Shown here: positions 16,589 through 25,180 of the stretch, piece after piece
Numbering within the stretch: position 1 is the stretch's first letter
How the letters are laid out: the number at the start of each line of letters is the position of its first letter
Program-made: the position numbers and the translations under genes
Source of the DNA: Candidatus Puniceispirillum sp.
GTDB lineage: Bacteria > Pseudomonadota > Alphaproteobacteria > Puniceispirillales > Puniceispirillaceae
NCBI GenBank assembly: GCA_028382965.1
Contig: JAOEUK010000004.1
Coordinates: 1 to 64,000 of the forward strand
Reading direction: 5' to 3'
Length of the DNA: 64,000 bases
The notes under the pieces: generated by a model
Told to the model about the DNA's origin: nothing
What the model saw: the letters and a program-made list of their open reading frames with translations, nothing else
The model's database searches: none

Positions 16589-17428
16589 ATGGCAAGAAAA
16601 CAAAATGAATTGATAAAACTCGAAAATGCAGGGGTTTGCCGCGGAGGAAATTGGTTGGTTCGTGGTGTGACCATGAATGTTAGTGCAGGAGAAATTGTAA
16701 CTTTGATTGGGCCAAATGGCTCAGGCAAATCAACAACTGCAAAGATAGCTTTAGGTGTATTTGATACTGATGAGGGATCGGCATTTTGTGAGAGTAATTT
16801 ACGTGTCAGTTATGTGCCTCAAAAACTTGTTGTTGATTGGACATTGCCCCTCAGTGTTAAACGCTTTTTAAGCCTAACAAATAAGGTTGATGAAAAAGAA
16901 ATAAGAACCGCATTATGTTCGACTGAAACTTTACATTTAATAAATGCAGAAGTGCGCACGTTGTCAGGCGGAGAGTTTCAGAGGGTTTTACTTGCAAGAG
17001 CGATAGCTTCATCACCCCAATTTCTGGTTTTGGATGAACCTGTACAGGGCGTGGATTTCAATGGAGAAATTGCTCTTTACAAACTTATTGAAAAGATTCG
17101 CAACGAGTTGAACTGTGGCATCCTTCTCATTTCTCATGACTTGCACGTAGTCATGTCTACGACAGACAAGGTTATTTGTCTTAATGGTCATGTGTGTTGT
17201 TCTGGGGCGCCAGCAACAGTTGCCTCTAATCCTGAATTTAAGGCTCTTTTTGGAGAAAGGGCAGCGGCAAGCCTTGCATTTTATGAACATAGTCATGATC
17301 ACGAGCATTTGCCTGATGGCAGCGTTAAGCGAGGCAGTGAGGCAATGACAAGAGATTTTCAAGCTACGAGTAAGAGTTTACCAATGTCACAAAGTCGCGG
17401 TACTAAAAGAGTTGGAAATAAAATCTGA
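16589..17428 (+). CDS. znuC: Zinc ABC transporter ATPase ZnuC
   Basis: A 279-residue ABC ATPase powering zinc import. Walker A is GPNGSGKST (about 45-53), the Q-loop is SYVPQK, the signature is LSGGEFQR and Walker B plus glutamate is FLVLDEP, with the H-loop in ISHDLHV. The C-terminus adds a short His-rich patch (HSHDHEH) followed by a basic tail, as in other ZnuC proteins. Its stop overlaps the znuB start by one base (17428), so the two are translationally coupled. Expression should follow the Zur palindrome upstream. Confidence 0.92.
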   Translation: MARKQNELIKLENAGVCRGGNWLVRGVTMNVSAGEIVTLIGPNGSGKSTTAKIALGVFDTDEGSAFCESNLRVSYVPQKLVVDWTLPLSVKRFLSLTNKVDEKEIRTALCSTETLHLINAEVRTLSGGEFQRVLLARAIASSPQFLVLDEPVQGVDFNGEIALYKLIEKIRNELNCGILLISHDLHVVMSTTDKVICLNGHVCCSGAPATVASNPEFKALFGERAAASLAFYEHSHDHEHLPDGSVKRGSEAMTRDFQATSKSLPMSQSRGTKRVGNKI

Positions 17429-18231
17429 TGCTAGATGATTTTTTTAGTCGCGCAATTATTGGGGGAATAGGTGTTGCTTTAGTGGCTGGCCCACTTGGCT
17501 GTTTTATTGTTTGGAGAAGGCTTGCTTATTTTGGGGATACTTTATCGCACTCTGCTCTCCTTGGTGTTGCCTTGGCGCTTTTATTTGAAGTAAACGTAAC
17601 TCTTGCTGTTTTTTTAGTCTCTGTCTTTGTCGCGTTTGCTTTACTATTGCTTCAACGCCAGGCCACTCTATCTTCTGACACACTGCTAGGGTTGTTGGCG
17701 CATTCTGCGTTGGCTATTGGTTTGGTTGTTTTGGCTTTTATGACGTGGGTAAGAGTTGATTTAATGGGATTTTTGTTTGGTGATATTCTGGCCACTACAA
17801 AAATTGATCTTGGACTGATTTGGTTTGGTGGAATTTCCGTTTTGGGGGTTTTATCAATCATATGGCGAGAACTTTTTGCAGCCACAGTGAGCCTTGAGGT
17901 TGCGACAGCAGAGGGCATGAAGCCCGAGCGTGCAAACGCCATTTTTATGATTCTGATGGCTGTTGTAATTGCTATTTCCATGAAGATTGTAGGCGTCCTA
18001 TTAATCACTGCTTTGCTCATCATTCCAGCAGCGACAGCAAGGTCTTTTTCAAGAAGCCCCGAACAGATGGCTATTATTGCGGTTGTTTTTGGAATTACTG
18101 CCGTTTGTTTTGGGCTTTTAGGTTCGCTTGAGTGGGACACTCCTGCGGGCCCAAGCATTGTTGTCGCTGCCCTTGGATTGTTTATTTCATCTTTTTTGCC
18201 AAAAGTATTGTCCAGAAAGACAAAAATATAG
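17428..18231 (+). CDS. znuB: Zinc ABC transporter permease ZnuB
   Basis: A 267-residue ABC-3 family permease with about eight hydrophobic segments. The start region FSRAIIGGIGVALVAGPLGCF and the motif AYFGDTLSHSALLGVALAL (residues about 31-49) are typical of ZnuB/MntB permeases. The EAA-like cytoplasmic loop is in EVATAEGMKPERANAIFM. Its ATG overlaps the znuC stop. A zur gene follows after about 40 bases, so transporter genes and regulator appear to be cotranscribed. Confidence 0.92.
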   Translation: MLDDFFSRAIIGGIGVALVAGPLGCFIVWRRLAYFGDTLSHSALLGVALALLFEVNVTLAVFLVSVFVAFALLLLQRQATLSSDTLLGLLAHSALAIGLVVLAFMTWVRVDLMGFLFGDILATTKIDLGLIWFGGISVLGVLSIIWRELFAATVSLEVATAEGMKPERANAIFMILMAVVIAISMKIVGVLLITALLIIPAATARSFSRSPEQMAIIAVVFGITAVCFGLLGSLEWDTPAGPSIVVAALGLFISSFLPKVLSRKTKI

Positions 18232-18272
18232 GACAATCAAATTGGTAATCGTTACTCAAGGGTTAAATTGAA

Positions 18273-18683
18273 ATGTTACAAGATCCAAATATCGATAGTA
18301 GTTTGACTAAAAACCAGTCACTGGTCCTTGAGTCATTAAACGATGCAAGGGGTCCTCTTAGTGCTTATTCTATCCTTGATAAACTCCGTAACAAAGGCTT
18401 CAAAGCGCCTCTTCAGGTATACCGAGCACTAGACAAATTGACAGAATTTGGATTTGTTCATCGTCTTGAGAGTCTTAATTCATTTATCGCATGTAAACAT
18501 GCGTCGTGTGATGATTCTGCAGCTACCGCATTTGTAATTTGCGATAGCTGTGAAGTTGTTCAAGAAATGTCCGATATCTCTATCTCAAATTTTATGGCGG
18601 TATTGGCTAATAAGGCATCGGTTAAGCCAATTAAATCAAACATTGAACTACACGGGATTTGTAACGACTGTGAAAAAAAATGA
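18273..18683 (+). CDS. zur: Fur-family zinc uptake regulator Zur
   Basis: A 136-residue Fur-superfamily repressor. An N-terminal winged helix (LSAYSILDKLRNKGFKAPLQ and on, then RALDKLTEFGFVHRLES) precedes a dimerisation domain with two CxxC pairs, CDSCEVV and CNDCEKK, which form the structural zinc site; sensing-site candidates are ACKHASC and the late histidine in ELHGICN. With zinc bound, Zur represses uptake genes. It sits inside the znuCB operon, which implies negative autoregulation through the palindrome at 16521. The 3' end overlaps the next gene by 14 bases. Confidence 0.9.
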   Translation: MLQDPNIDSSLTKNQSLVLESLNDARGPLSAYSILDKLRNKGFKAPLQVYRALDKLTEFGFVHRLESLNSFIACKHASCDDSAATAFVICDSCEVVQEMSDISISNFMAVLANKASVKPIKSNIELHGICNDCEKK

Positions 18684-19317
18684 CATAAAACGGTGTTTTT
18701 TTGCTGCCCTATCGTTGTGCTTAATATCAATTCCAATAGCTCAATCGCATCCGCATATGTGGATAGATCTAAAAAGTAAAATTATTATAGAAAAGAAAAG
18801 TCAGGTTTCTGCCATTTATCAAGAATGGTTGTTTGATGATTTTTTCTCGGCGTCATTAATTGAAGAGGCGTCTCAAGATCCAAAAGGATTAAAAGCGGGC
18901 ATTAGAGCAGTTGTTAAAGAAATATTAGATAATCTTAAACCACATGATTATTTTACACTCGTCAAAGTTGATGGACAACAAATCTCGTCAAATCCGATAG
19001 AGAGCTTTGAGGTTAAAATCCTTGAAAACCGAGTTTGGTTGAGTTTTTCTCTGCCTATTATGGACCAGGTTAATATTACAGTGCAGAAATTTTCTTATTC
19101 GATTTTTGACCCAACTTATTATATCGAAATGCTTTATTTTGAAAATGAGACGGTTACTCTTGTTGGAGATGTGGCTAAAGGTTGCTCGAGTAAAATTGTG
19201 CAGCCTGACCCATCAACTGAGGCTGTTGCATTATCTCAATCTCCAAGACTTGACAAAATCCCTGATCAGTCCGTTGGTCACATTTTTGCGGAAAGCGTGA
19301 TTATAAAGTGTCAATGA
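18670..19317 (+). CDS. zevA: DUF1007 periplasmic protein, ZevA-like
   Basis: A 215-residue exported protein of the DUF1007 family. From GTG 18670 it has a signal peptide (KRCFFAALSLCLISIPIAQS) and the mature protein begins HPHMWIDLKSK, the family hallmark, with a histidine pair that could bind metal. In Haemophilus influenzae the DUF1007 protein ZevA works with the NicO-like permease ZevB in zinc acquisition. Here the next gene is that permease, overlapping by four bases. The longer frame from 18550 lies inside zur and is rejected because the signal peptide starts at 18670. Placement in the zinc operon supports a zinc role rather than nickel. Confidence 0.82.
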   Translation: MKKNDIKRCFFAALSLCLISIPIAQSHPHMWIDLKSKIIIEKKSQVSAIYQEWLFDDFFSASLIEEASQDPKGLKAGIRAVVKEILDNLKPHDYFTLVKVDGQQISSNPIESFEVKILENRVWLSFSLPIMDQVNITVQKFSYSIFDPTYYIEMLYFENETVTLVGDVAKGCSSKIVQPDPSTEAVALSQSPRLDKIPDQSVGHIFAESVIIKCQ

Positions 19318-20270
19318 GCGATGGAAATAAGATTATTATTCCCATAGGTCTATTAGTTTTTGCTGGTCTTTTTTGTATTTGGAAATTTGGAAGCATTAAT
19401 ATTGCGTGGTCTGAGTACCTGGTTGCAATCCAATCTACACAGAGAGGATTGCATTTAACGCTATCAACTGCGCTGCGGACTATCAAGGCAGATGGGTATG
19501 AAGCATCCCTGACATTAATTGGTCTTAGCTTCATTTATGGCGTGTTTCATGCAGCTGGCCCCGGGCATGGAAAAATCATAATTTCCACATACTTGTTCTC
19601 ACATGAAAGCCAATTAAAACGTGGCATTTTACTATCTTTTTCTTCTTCAATAGCCCAAGGCTTTACAGCAATTTTTATAGTTACGATCGCAATTTTAGTG
19701 TTTGACTACACAATGAGACAAACGCAGGGAGTTGCAAATATATTAGAAATAGGAAGTTTTGCACTGATAATGGTTGTTGGATTTTTTATTTTTTTTACTC
19801 GCTCAGCAAGTTTAGTGAAATCATTCAGGGGAACGTCAACAAATGGTGATTTTGTTGGTCTTGATCATAGCCCTGATTGCAGCCATCAGCATGGGCCCAA
19901 GAAAAGTGACCTTGAAAATCCACTTACCTTTAAAACATTTGTCGGCATAGTTGCTTCAATTGGAATTCGTCCATGTTCAGGAGCTCTAATTGTTTTGCTT
20001 CTTTCCTATTCACTTAATATTCCTTTGGCTGGAATTTTTTCAGTGTTGGCAATGTCAATTGGTACGGCACTAACAGTTAGCTTACTTGCTGTATTCTCTG
20101 TTTATCTTCGGCAATTAGCTAACCGCTTTGTAGGCAAAATGCCAAACAGCAATAATCAATTTTTACGATTTACAGATTTGTTGAGTGGTGCAGGCGGGCT
20201 AGTTATTTTTGTTTTTGGCTTGTCTTTGCTAAGCGCATCATTGTTTCAACCATTACATCCGTTTAGGTAA
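19314..20270 (+). CDS. zevB: NicO/HoxN-type metal permease, ZevB-like
   Basis: A 318-residue membrane protein with about six helices. Diagnostic motifs are YGVFHAAGPGHGKI (a histidine-rich helix II signature of NicO/RcnA proteins) and GIRPCSGALIVLL. A cytoplasmic or periplasmic loop contains histidines (DHSPDCSHQHGP). The ATG at 19314 overlaps the zevA stop (ATGA), which I prefer to GTG 19308. The family moves nickel or cobalt, but the ZevA/ZevB pairing and the Znu/Zur neighbours point to zinc. It closes the plus-strand zinc operon; the next gene converges. Confidence 0.82.
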   Translation: MSDGNKIIIPIGLLVFAGLFCIWKFGSINIAWSEYLVAIQSTQRGLHLTLSTALRTIKADGYEASLTLIGLSFIYGVFHAAGPGHGKIIISTYLFSHESQLKRGILLSFSSSIAQGFTAIFIVTIAILVFDYTMRQTQGVANILEIGSFALIMVVGFFIFFTRSASLVKSFRGTSTNGDFVGLDHSPDCSHQHGPKKSDLENPLTFKTFVGIVASIGIRPCSGALIVLLLSYSLNIPLAGIFSVLAMSIGTALTVSLLAVFSVYLRQLANRFVGKMPNSNNQFLRFTDLLSGAGGLVIFVFGLSLLSASLFQPLHPFR

Positions 20271-20283
20271 TAAGCTTAAAGAT

Positions 20284-20979
20284 TCAGCTCTTTTCACCAA
20301 AAATAAATGTTAAAAAAAATATAGATGCTGCAACGGCTGGGCCAATGCCAAACGCGAAAAGTAACGTCCCTATGCCAACGACACCTCCTAGTGACCATCC
20401 CAAGATAACAACACTTACTTCTATAAAGCTACGCACACCAGCAATAGGAAAATTGGTAATCCGTTGTAGGCCGGTCATTAGTCCATCTCTTGGGCCAGGC
20501 CCTAAATTAGCAATTAAATATATAGCTCCACCAAGCCCTGTGACAAGGACACCTACTGCAGCTTCAGCAATTTGCAGGCCCAATGAGTCAAACCTGGGCA
20601 AATAAGGTAATGCAAAATCTAACATTACAGAAATTATGATGATATTAAGGACTGTGCCCATCCCCGGTCTTTGCTTAAGTGGCACCCAGAGTAATAGAAC
20701 AAAGGTACTAATAATGAAGGTTGAAGAACCGATGCTGAACCCGGTGATTTTTGAGGCTCCTTGAGCAAAAACTGTCCAAGGGCTCACTCCTGCACCTGAT
20801 GCAATTAGCAGCGCTTCGCCTAAGCCAAAAAGAGTGAGCCCTATCGTTAACATCATCACTGATATTATTGGTGGCCTGACTGTAAGAGGTTTTGATGAGC
20901 TCCAAAACAAAGGTGGTATAGACTTAACTTTTAAAATGTTAACAATCGTGGGCTTTAGCATATTTTTTCCATTAGTCAT
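20284..20979 (-). CDS. YczE/YitT-like integral membrane protein
   Basis: A 231-residue (or 225 from ATG 20961) protein with about five hydrophobic segments. The motifs LFGLGEALLIASGAGVSPW and YLIANLGPGPRDGLMTGL match the COG2364 (YczE-like) membrane family, whose function is unknown. It converges on zevB with a 13-base gap, so it is outside the zinc operon. Neither possible start has a strong ribosome binding site. Confidence 0.75.
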   Translation of the reverse strand: MTNGKNMLKPTIVNILKVKSIPPLFWSSSKPLTVRPPIISVMMLTIGLTLFGLGEALLIASGAGVSPWTVFAQGASKITGFSIGSSTFIISTFVLLLWVPLKQRPGMGTVLNIIIISVMLDFALPYLPRFDSLGLQIAEAAVGVLVTGLGGAIYLIANLGPGPRDGLMTGLQRITNFPIAGVRSFIEVSVVILGWSLGGVVGIGTLLFAFGIGPAVAASIFFLTFIFGEKS

Positions 20980-21226
20980 CCCACTTTTATTTAGACGTTT
21001 AAAATTTATTCTTGGGCTATGTAAATTTCAAGTTCAATTATTTTTTGTATCATATACTCGTGACAAATCTTAGTGACGTTTTGTATCAATTTGAACCTGT
21101 GTCAAATTTGCTATTATTCTGTATCATTTTTTCCGTCTCGTTGCTTAAATCTAAGCCCACTACTTAATCTTACATATTTAGGCACCTTCATATAAGCGTT
21201 TGAGGTTGCATTTTGGAGAGTAATAC

Positions 21227-21450
21227 GTGGCCAAGTATATCAAATCTTATCGACCATTAATGATGGGACAAAATGGAGCAGTTGCGACTAATTATCCACA
21301 AGCAACTCTTGTTGGTATGAATGTATTGAGGTCAGGAGGGAATGTTGCTGCTGATGCGGTCTCTCTTGCTCTTGGGGTTTTTGAGCCATGTATGTCAGGC
21401 TTTGGCGGTAATGGGTTTTATCACGTTTGGAACGCTAAAAAGAAATATTC
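21227..21450 (+). pseudogene. 5' remnant of gamma-glutamyltranspeptidase
   Basis: From GTG 21227 (GGAGAG upstream) about 75 codons match the N-terminus of gamma-glutamyltranspeptidase: AVATNYPQATLVGMNVLRSGGN, AADAVSLALGVFEP and GFGGNGFYHVWNAKKK. Real enzymes are about 550-600 residues and need a catalytic threonine far downstream. After about 21450 homology ends and the frame merely reads through the opposite-strand methyltransferase remnant to a stop at 21616. The locus is a truncated, presumably non-functional gene. Confidence 0.78.
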
Positions 21451-21454
21451 AACC

Positions 21455-21828
21455 CCATCTATAAATGGAAGCGAATGTTACAATGAACCCGCAATAGCTA
21501 TTGGTTCTCCGCTCCGGCTCCGTGCTTTAAGAGCTACGTCGACGTTTCGTGCATTGATTTATTGTACTTGGGTTCCTAAACCGGCAGGCTCCAGCATCAA
21601 TCTAGAGCTCGCATAATTGTTTATAGTGATAATGTCTCCACCGGCTTCAATATATGCGAGGTGAGTCTCTACAAGGGTTTCAAAAGCGTCAATTGCCACA
21701 CATGCTGACCACTGTCCCTTTCGCATGGGCGCTCCGCGGCGCTCTAATTCTGTTGATACACCACTATCTAGGATAATGGGCACATTATTTTTAAACTTTT
21801 GAAGCAAATTTTTATATTCAGATGACAT
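21455..21828 (-). pseudogene. 5' remnant of homocysteine S-methyltransferase-like gene, two in-frame stops
   Basis: From ATG 21828 (AAGGAG seven bases upstream) the frame encodes the start of a homocysteine methyltransferase: PIILDSGVSTELERRGAP, then GGDIITINNYASSRLMLEP. A TAA at 21559-21561 interrupts it. Homology continues in the same frame (INARNVDVALKARS, then IAIAGSL) until a second TAA at 21478-21480, and is lost at about 21455 where the transpeptidase remnant begins. The zinc-binding cysteine motifs of the C-terminus are absent. It is a decayed gene joined tail-to-tail with another truncated gene. Confidence 0.78.
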
Positions 21829-21840
21829 GCAAAAACTCCT

Positions 21841-22065
21841 TCAGCCATCCTTGTTTTTATATTTTAGTAGCTTTTCTTTTCTATCTTCCTCAAGAATTCG
21901 CCGAATACGTTTTAATTCTATAGAACTTGAGTCTAATCCGGCGCTGCGTCTAATTAGCCCAATTAACCAAACCACTATGACAGTTAGTACTAGATAAAAT
22001 ATAATTTTTAGCCAAAAGATCATCTCTTCTATCTGGGCAAGGAAATCATTTATAGATTCTGTCAT
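21841..22065 (-). CDS. Small single-pass membrane protein, 74 residues
   Basis: A short protein with one hydrophobic segment (MIFWLKIIFYLVLTVIVVWLI, residues about 15-35) and a charged helical tail (RRILEEDRKEKLLKYKNKD). It lies 12 bases upstream of the methyltransferase remnant on the same strand, so both once formed an operon. I recognise no family. Its intact frame beside two broken genes suggests either selection or simply too little time to decay. Confidence 0.55.
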   Translation of the reverse strand: MTESINDFLAQIEEMIFWLKIIFYLVLTVIVVWLIGLIRRSAGLDSSSIELKRIRRILEEDRKEKLLKYKNKDG

Positions 22066-22524
22066 GATTTAATCATCTTTTGGGGTAAGCGGATTTTGCC
22101 TTCTTGTTCATAAGGAAAAACCTTTGCATCCATTTTATAGACCTTAATATAGCATATCCAGCGTTGTAATTGGATACCACAGTATTTTCCTGATCTAAAG
22201 TCACCATTAATTATGTGAGGAGATTAAAACCTGCTAAGAGAGCCATCGTCATGCCTAGTAATATGACAGTCAATTTGGGAGGAAGCACAGCTGAAATCAC
22301 CATGTGGTGCAATTGCAAAAATTCTTACTACATTTAGTTTTTTTACAATCAAATGTCAACTCGAATTTTGCGTTACATTTCAGTCTCCTATGCTCAAAAA
22401 ATTGACAAAAATTTGGAAATCCCTCGGCTATCGTAAAGCATCTTCAAACATTCCATTTTGGCTGCTATCTTGGATGACCTTACAGTTTAAGTTAAAGCAC
22501 TCTTTTTATTCAGTTTTGAACGGT
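22066..22524. other. Intergenic region without supported gene
   Basis: About 460 bases with no gene signal on either strand. A 53-codon plus-strand frame (22390-22551) lacks a ribosome binding site and runs into the next gene. No repeat, tRNA or clear terminator was seen. Confidence 0.5.
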
Positions 22525-23181
22525 TCAAAGTTTTTCAAAAATAAATGCTAAGTTATTCGCAGGCATGCTTTCCACACTTAAATTTATCAAACCAAATTCA
22601 TCAAATATTCGTAAAATATCAGTATCGTTTTTGTATCCTATATCGGCATCAGCATTGATCAAGCTTTGATGAAACTCCTTATCACCAGCGCTGGTAAGCG
22701 CTCCATCACGCATAAAAGGTCCATAAACCAAGGCACGGCCATTTGGTGCCAAAGATTTTGAAATCTCCTTAATGAGGATCCTGGTTTCGTCATCACTGAT
22801 TAAGTGCAACAGATTTACTAAAAGTAAAAAATCAAAGTTAGAGTAATTTTCTGACCAACCTGCTTCAGTTGCATCTAAAAAACAGGGCACTTTAAGATTC
22901 ATTAAATTTTTATGCTGACTCCAAGCTTTAATACTTTTTATACGATTTTTATCAACGTCAGAGGGTTGCCAAATTAGATTTGGTAGCACAGTAGCAAGCT
23001 GTACAATATGTTGACCCGTACCGCTGGCAATTTCCAATGCTTTGCCTGAGTGCGGTGTATTCGAGATTGTTAATTCAACAATTGATCCTGCGTTCTTTTC
23101 TGCAGCTGGAGCGTTCAGCCGTCCATCAATCTCTTGGTGTGCAACACTGGCTGTGGAAGGAAGTGTTTGGCGATAGTTCAT
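22525..23181 (-). CDS. DUF938-family SAM-dependent methyltransferase
   Basis: A 218-residue protein matching the DUF938 family. Motif I is ALEIASGTGQHIVQLA (about residues 48-63), followed by LIWQPSDVD, the acidic cofactor loop. FDFLLLVNLLHLIS and LAPNGRALVYGPF are the later Rossmann motifs. The family is widespread in proteobacteria and its substrate is unknown. It is a single gene, flanked by gaps. No regulatory site was visible. Confidence 0.82.
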   Translation of the reverse strand: MNYRQTLPSTASVAHQEIDGRLNAPAAEKNAGSIVELTISNTPHSGKALEIASGTGQHIVQLATVLPNLIWQPSDVDKNRIKSIKAWSQHKNLMNLKVPCFLDATEAGWSENYSNFDFLLLVNLLHLISDDETRILIKEISKSLAPNGRALVYGPFMRDGALTSAGDKEFHQSLINADADIGYKNDTDILRIFDEFGLINLSVESMPANNLAFIFEKL

Positions 23182-23298
23182 GTTTATGATCCAGATCAGG
23201 GCAAAAAAGTATTTTAGCTATCAGACTAAAGGCTTACTTTTGATTCATGGCATTTTTTTTGAAAAGGTCATTTTTGCTTTACCATTGTGCATGGCTAA

Positions 23299-23787
23299 TT
23301 AAAGCTTGTGTTTGGCAATTGCTTGATCAAATTTTGTTTGAAGGGTTTGTGTTATCGTTTCTAATTTCTTATAAAATTCTTTCTCTTTAAGAAAAATCTC
23401 ACAATCAGCTGAGACTAGTATTTCTTCGCCGGAGAGAACTGATCTTTCAGCAGTGGCGCGATCAATTGAAATGATCCTGTCCTCATCTCCTACAGTTGTT
23501 TTCCAACGAATGGTTTTTGCGTCTGTTTTAAATGGCACTCCATTGCGCGTCGTTAACATTTTAATTGTATCATTTTTTCTTACCCAAGTTGTGGTAGTTA
23601 CTTTTTTTTCATCAAACCAGTGAGCTACAGATGATATGAGAGGGTCCTCAGTGCTCGACCATTCTGATGAAAGCTGCTCTTTATCAATACATACAAGTCC
23701 TTTTTTGGTGAGACTCGCAGTCGCTGTGCTAATCAAAAGAGAAGCAAGAATAGCAAAATTTAATATTTTAAATATCTTAAATCTCAT
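23299..23787 (-). CDS. Secreted hypothetical protein with two cysteines
   Basis: A 162-residue protein with an N-terminal signal peptide (residues about 1-25, ending STATAS). The mature part has one early cysteine (LVCIDKE) and one late (ADCEIFLKE), possibly forming a disulfide, a beta-rich centre and a C-terminal helix (KKLETITQTLQTKFDQ). No family recognised. The next gene upstream is a cNMP-binding protein on the same strand, 67 bases away, so they may share a transcript. Confidence 0.6.
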   Translation of the reverse strand: MRFKIFKILNFAILASLLISTATASLTKKGLVCIDKEQLSSEWSSTEDPLISSVAHWFDEKKVTTTTWVRKNDTIKMLTTRNGVPFKTDAKTIRWKTTVGDEDRIISIDRATAERSVLSGEEILVSADCEIFLKEKEFYKKLETITQTLQTKFDQAIAKHKL

Positions 23788-23854
23788 AAAATAATATCAC
23801 GGTAAAGTTACAACAATTGTAGGAAAAGCATTATCAATTATACGTGCAACCAAC

Positions 23855-24253
23855 TTACCTCTCAAGCGATTTGTATAAGGCAAGTTCTTTCCAATGTTGT
23901 TCGGCGAGGTTGTTTGCATCATTAATGCGCAATGCTAAGCCACGAATAATAGCAGTGCAAACTGGGTCAGCTTGTTGCATTTTTTCTTGAAATATTTTTT
24001 CACCAATTTTTATGACTATGCAATCAGTTTTAGCTCTTACCGTAACTGTGCGCAATTCCGATGTGATAAGTCCAACCTCTCCAAACAATTCACCCGTGCT
24101 AAGTTCGCCAAGCACCATTCCATTTTTAGTTTCAAGTTGTACAGATCCCGTGTGAACTAAATAGACACTATCGCTGGGGCTGTTTACAGAATAAATTATT
24201 GCCCCTTTTTTATAAGGGGTTTTTGGCAGCATGCCTTGATTTTTAGTAACCAT
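23855..24253 (-). CDS. Stand-alone cyclic-nucleotide-binding domain protein
   Basis: A 132-residue protein consisting almost wholly of a cNMP-binding domain (CAP_ED). The phosphate-binding cassette is visible as GELFGEVGLITSELRTVTVRA-like (about residues 55-75), but the usual alanine after the arginine is replaced. There is no helix-turn-helix, kinase or channel domain, so it cannot act as a CRP-type regulator by itself. A partner effector is therefore likely. Whether it binds cAMP or cGMP is not predictable. Confidence 0.78.
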   Translation of the reverse strand: MVTKNQGMLPKTPYKKGAIIYSVNSPSDSVYLVHTGSVQLETKNGMVLGELSTGELFGEVGLITSELRTVTVRAKTDCIVIKIGEKIFQEKMQQADPVCTAIIRGLALRINDANNLAEQHWKELALYKSLER

Positions 24254-24398
24254 TAACCTCTCCGTATATGACTTCAGGAATATAGTGAGCGCAATAGTTT
24301 TTTAATGATAGCACATAATCTGAATGGCATGTTCGGTTTTACGGGACTAGTTCCTCTGCACAGGTGTAAAAATATTAAGGTCCAGAGCGTTTGGAGCA

Positions 24399-25085
24399 TT
24401 ATTTATATTTAACAGTTTTGTATCCATCTTGTTCCCATCCTTGAATCCCGGATGTCAAATGGCACACATTTTGGTAGCCTAGTTGATTAATTAAGGCATT
24501 GCCAAGGCCGGCAGAGCGTTTACCTATAAGGCAATACAATAAAATCTGAGTATTTTTTGACGGGACAACAGCAAGAAAATCAGCTCGAAAATTCTTATGG
24601 ATTTTTCCATTCAGGTCAAATGCAGTGATTGTTTTAGCACCTGCTATAATGCCGGTTTGCTTCCACTCACTTTCTTGGCGAATATCAATAATCACTGCAC
24701 CTTCTTTTTTAGCCTTTAAAAATGACTTTGGACTTTTGTTTCCAAGCCTTATTGGCTCAGTTACATCTACAAGTTCGACCTCAAAAATTAAGGATGCATT
24801 TGGGGGGATGACATCTCCCGCACCTGTTTCTCCATAACCCAGATTTGGCGGAATGGTTAATTTACGGACTTCACCAATTTTCATGCCCTTAACGCCTTGC
24901 TCCCAACCTTCGATAACTTGGCCGGCACCTAATTCAAAGCTGAAGGGGTCGCCGCGAGTTCGAGAGGCGTCAAATACCTCACCAGAGGCTAGCGATCCTT
25001 CATAATGAACCGTTACTCGTTTACCAGTTGAGGCCTTGTTGCCTTTGCCTTTAACCAGTGTTTCAATTTGTATATCAGCAGTCAT
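24399..25085 (-). CDS. FKBP-type peptidyl-prolyl isomerase fused to a rhodanese domain
   Basis: A 228-residue fusion. Residues about 5-110 form an FKBP domain (VTVHYEGSLASGEVFDAS, GQVIEGWEQGVKGM, IPPNLGYGE) that catalyses proline cis-trans isomerisation. Residues about 118-228 form a rhodanese domain (VIIDIRQESEW, then the active loop LLYCLIGKRSAG with catalytic cysteine near 185, and GIQGWEQDGY). There is no signal peptide, so it is cytosolic. ATG 25085 is preferred to the TTG three bases before it. The active-site loop is intact, so sulfur transfer is plausible, perhaps on a client bound by the FKBP domain. Confidence 0.88.
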   Translation of the reverse strand: MTADIQIETLVKGKGNKASTGKRVTVHYEGSLASGEVFDASRTRGDPFSFELGAGQVIEGWEQGVKGMKIGEVRKLTIPPNLGYGETGAGDVIPPNASLIFEVELVDVTEPIRLGNKSPKSFLKAKKEGAVIIDIRQESEWKQTGIIAGAKTITAFDLNGKIHKNFRADFLAVVPSKNTQILLYCLIGKRSAGLGNALINQLGYQNVCHLTSGIQGWEQDGYKTVKYK

Positions 25086-25180
25086 CAAACCCTACCCAAG
25101 CGGCGATAAAAAATTAGTTAACAATATTATTAATGTTTAATGATTACGTGTTTTGATATCAATCAAAACTATTTTTACCA

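Noticed and set aside
17652-18236. 194-codon minus-strand open frame
   Set aside because: It is antisense to znuB, has an odd composition and no ribosome binding site; znuB is firmly supported on the other strand.
18550-18669. Longer start for the ZevA-like gene inside zur
   Set aside because: The extra 40 residues would precede a clean signal peptide and lie wholly within zur in another frame.
22390-22551. 53-codon plus-strand frame with basic, hydrophobic residues
   Set aside because: No ribosome binding site and it overlaps the end of the DUF938 gene; likely chance.
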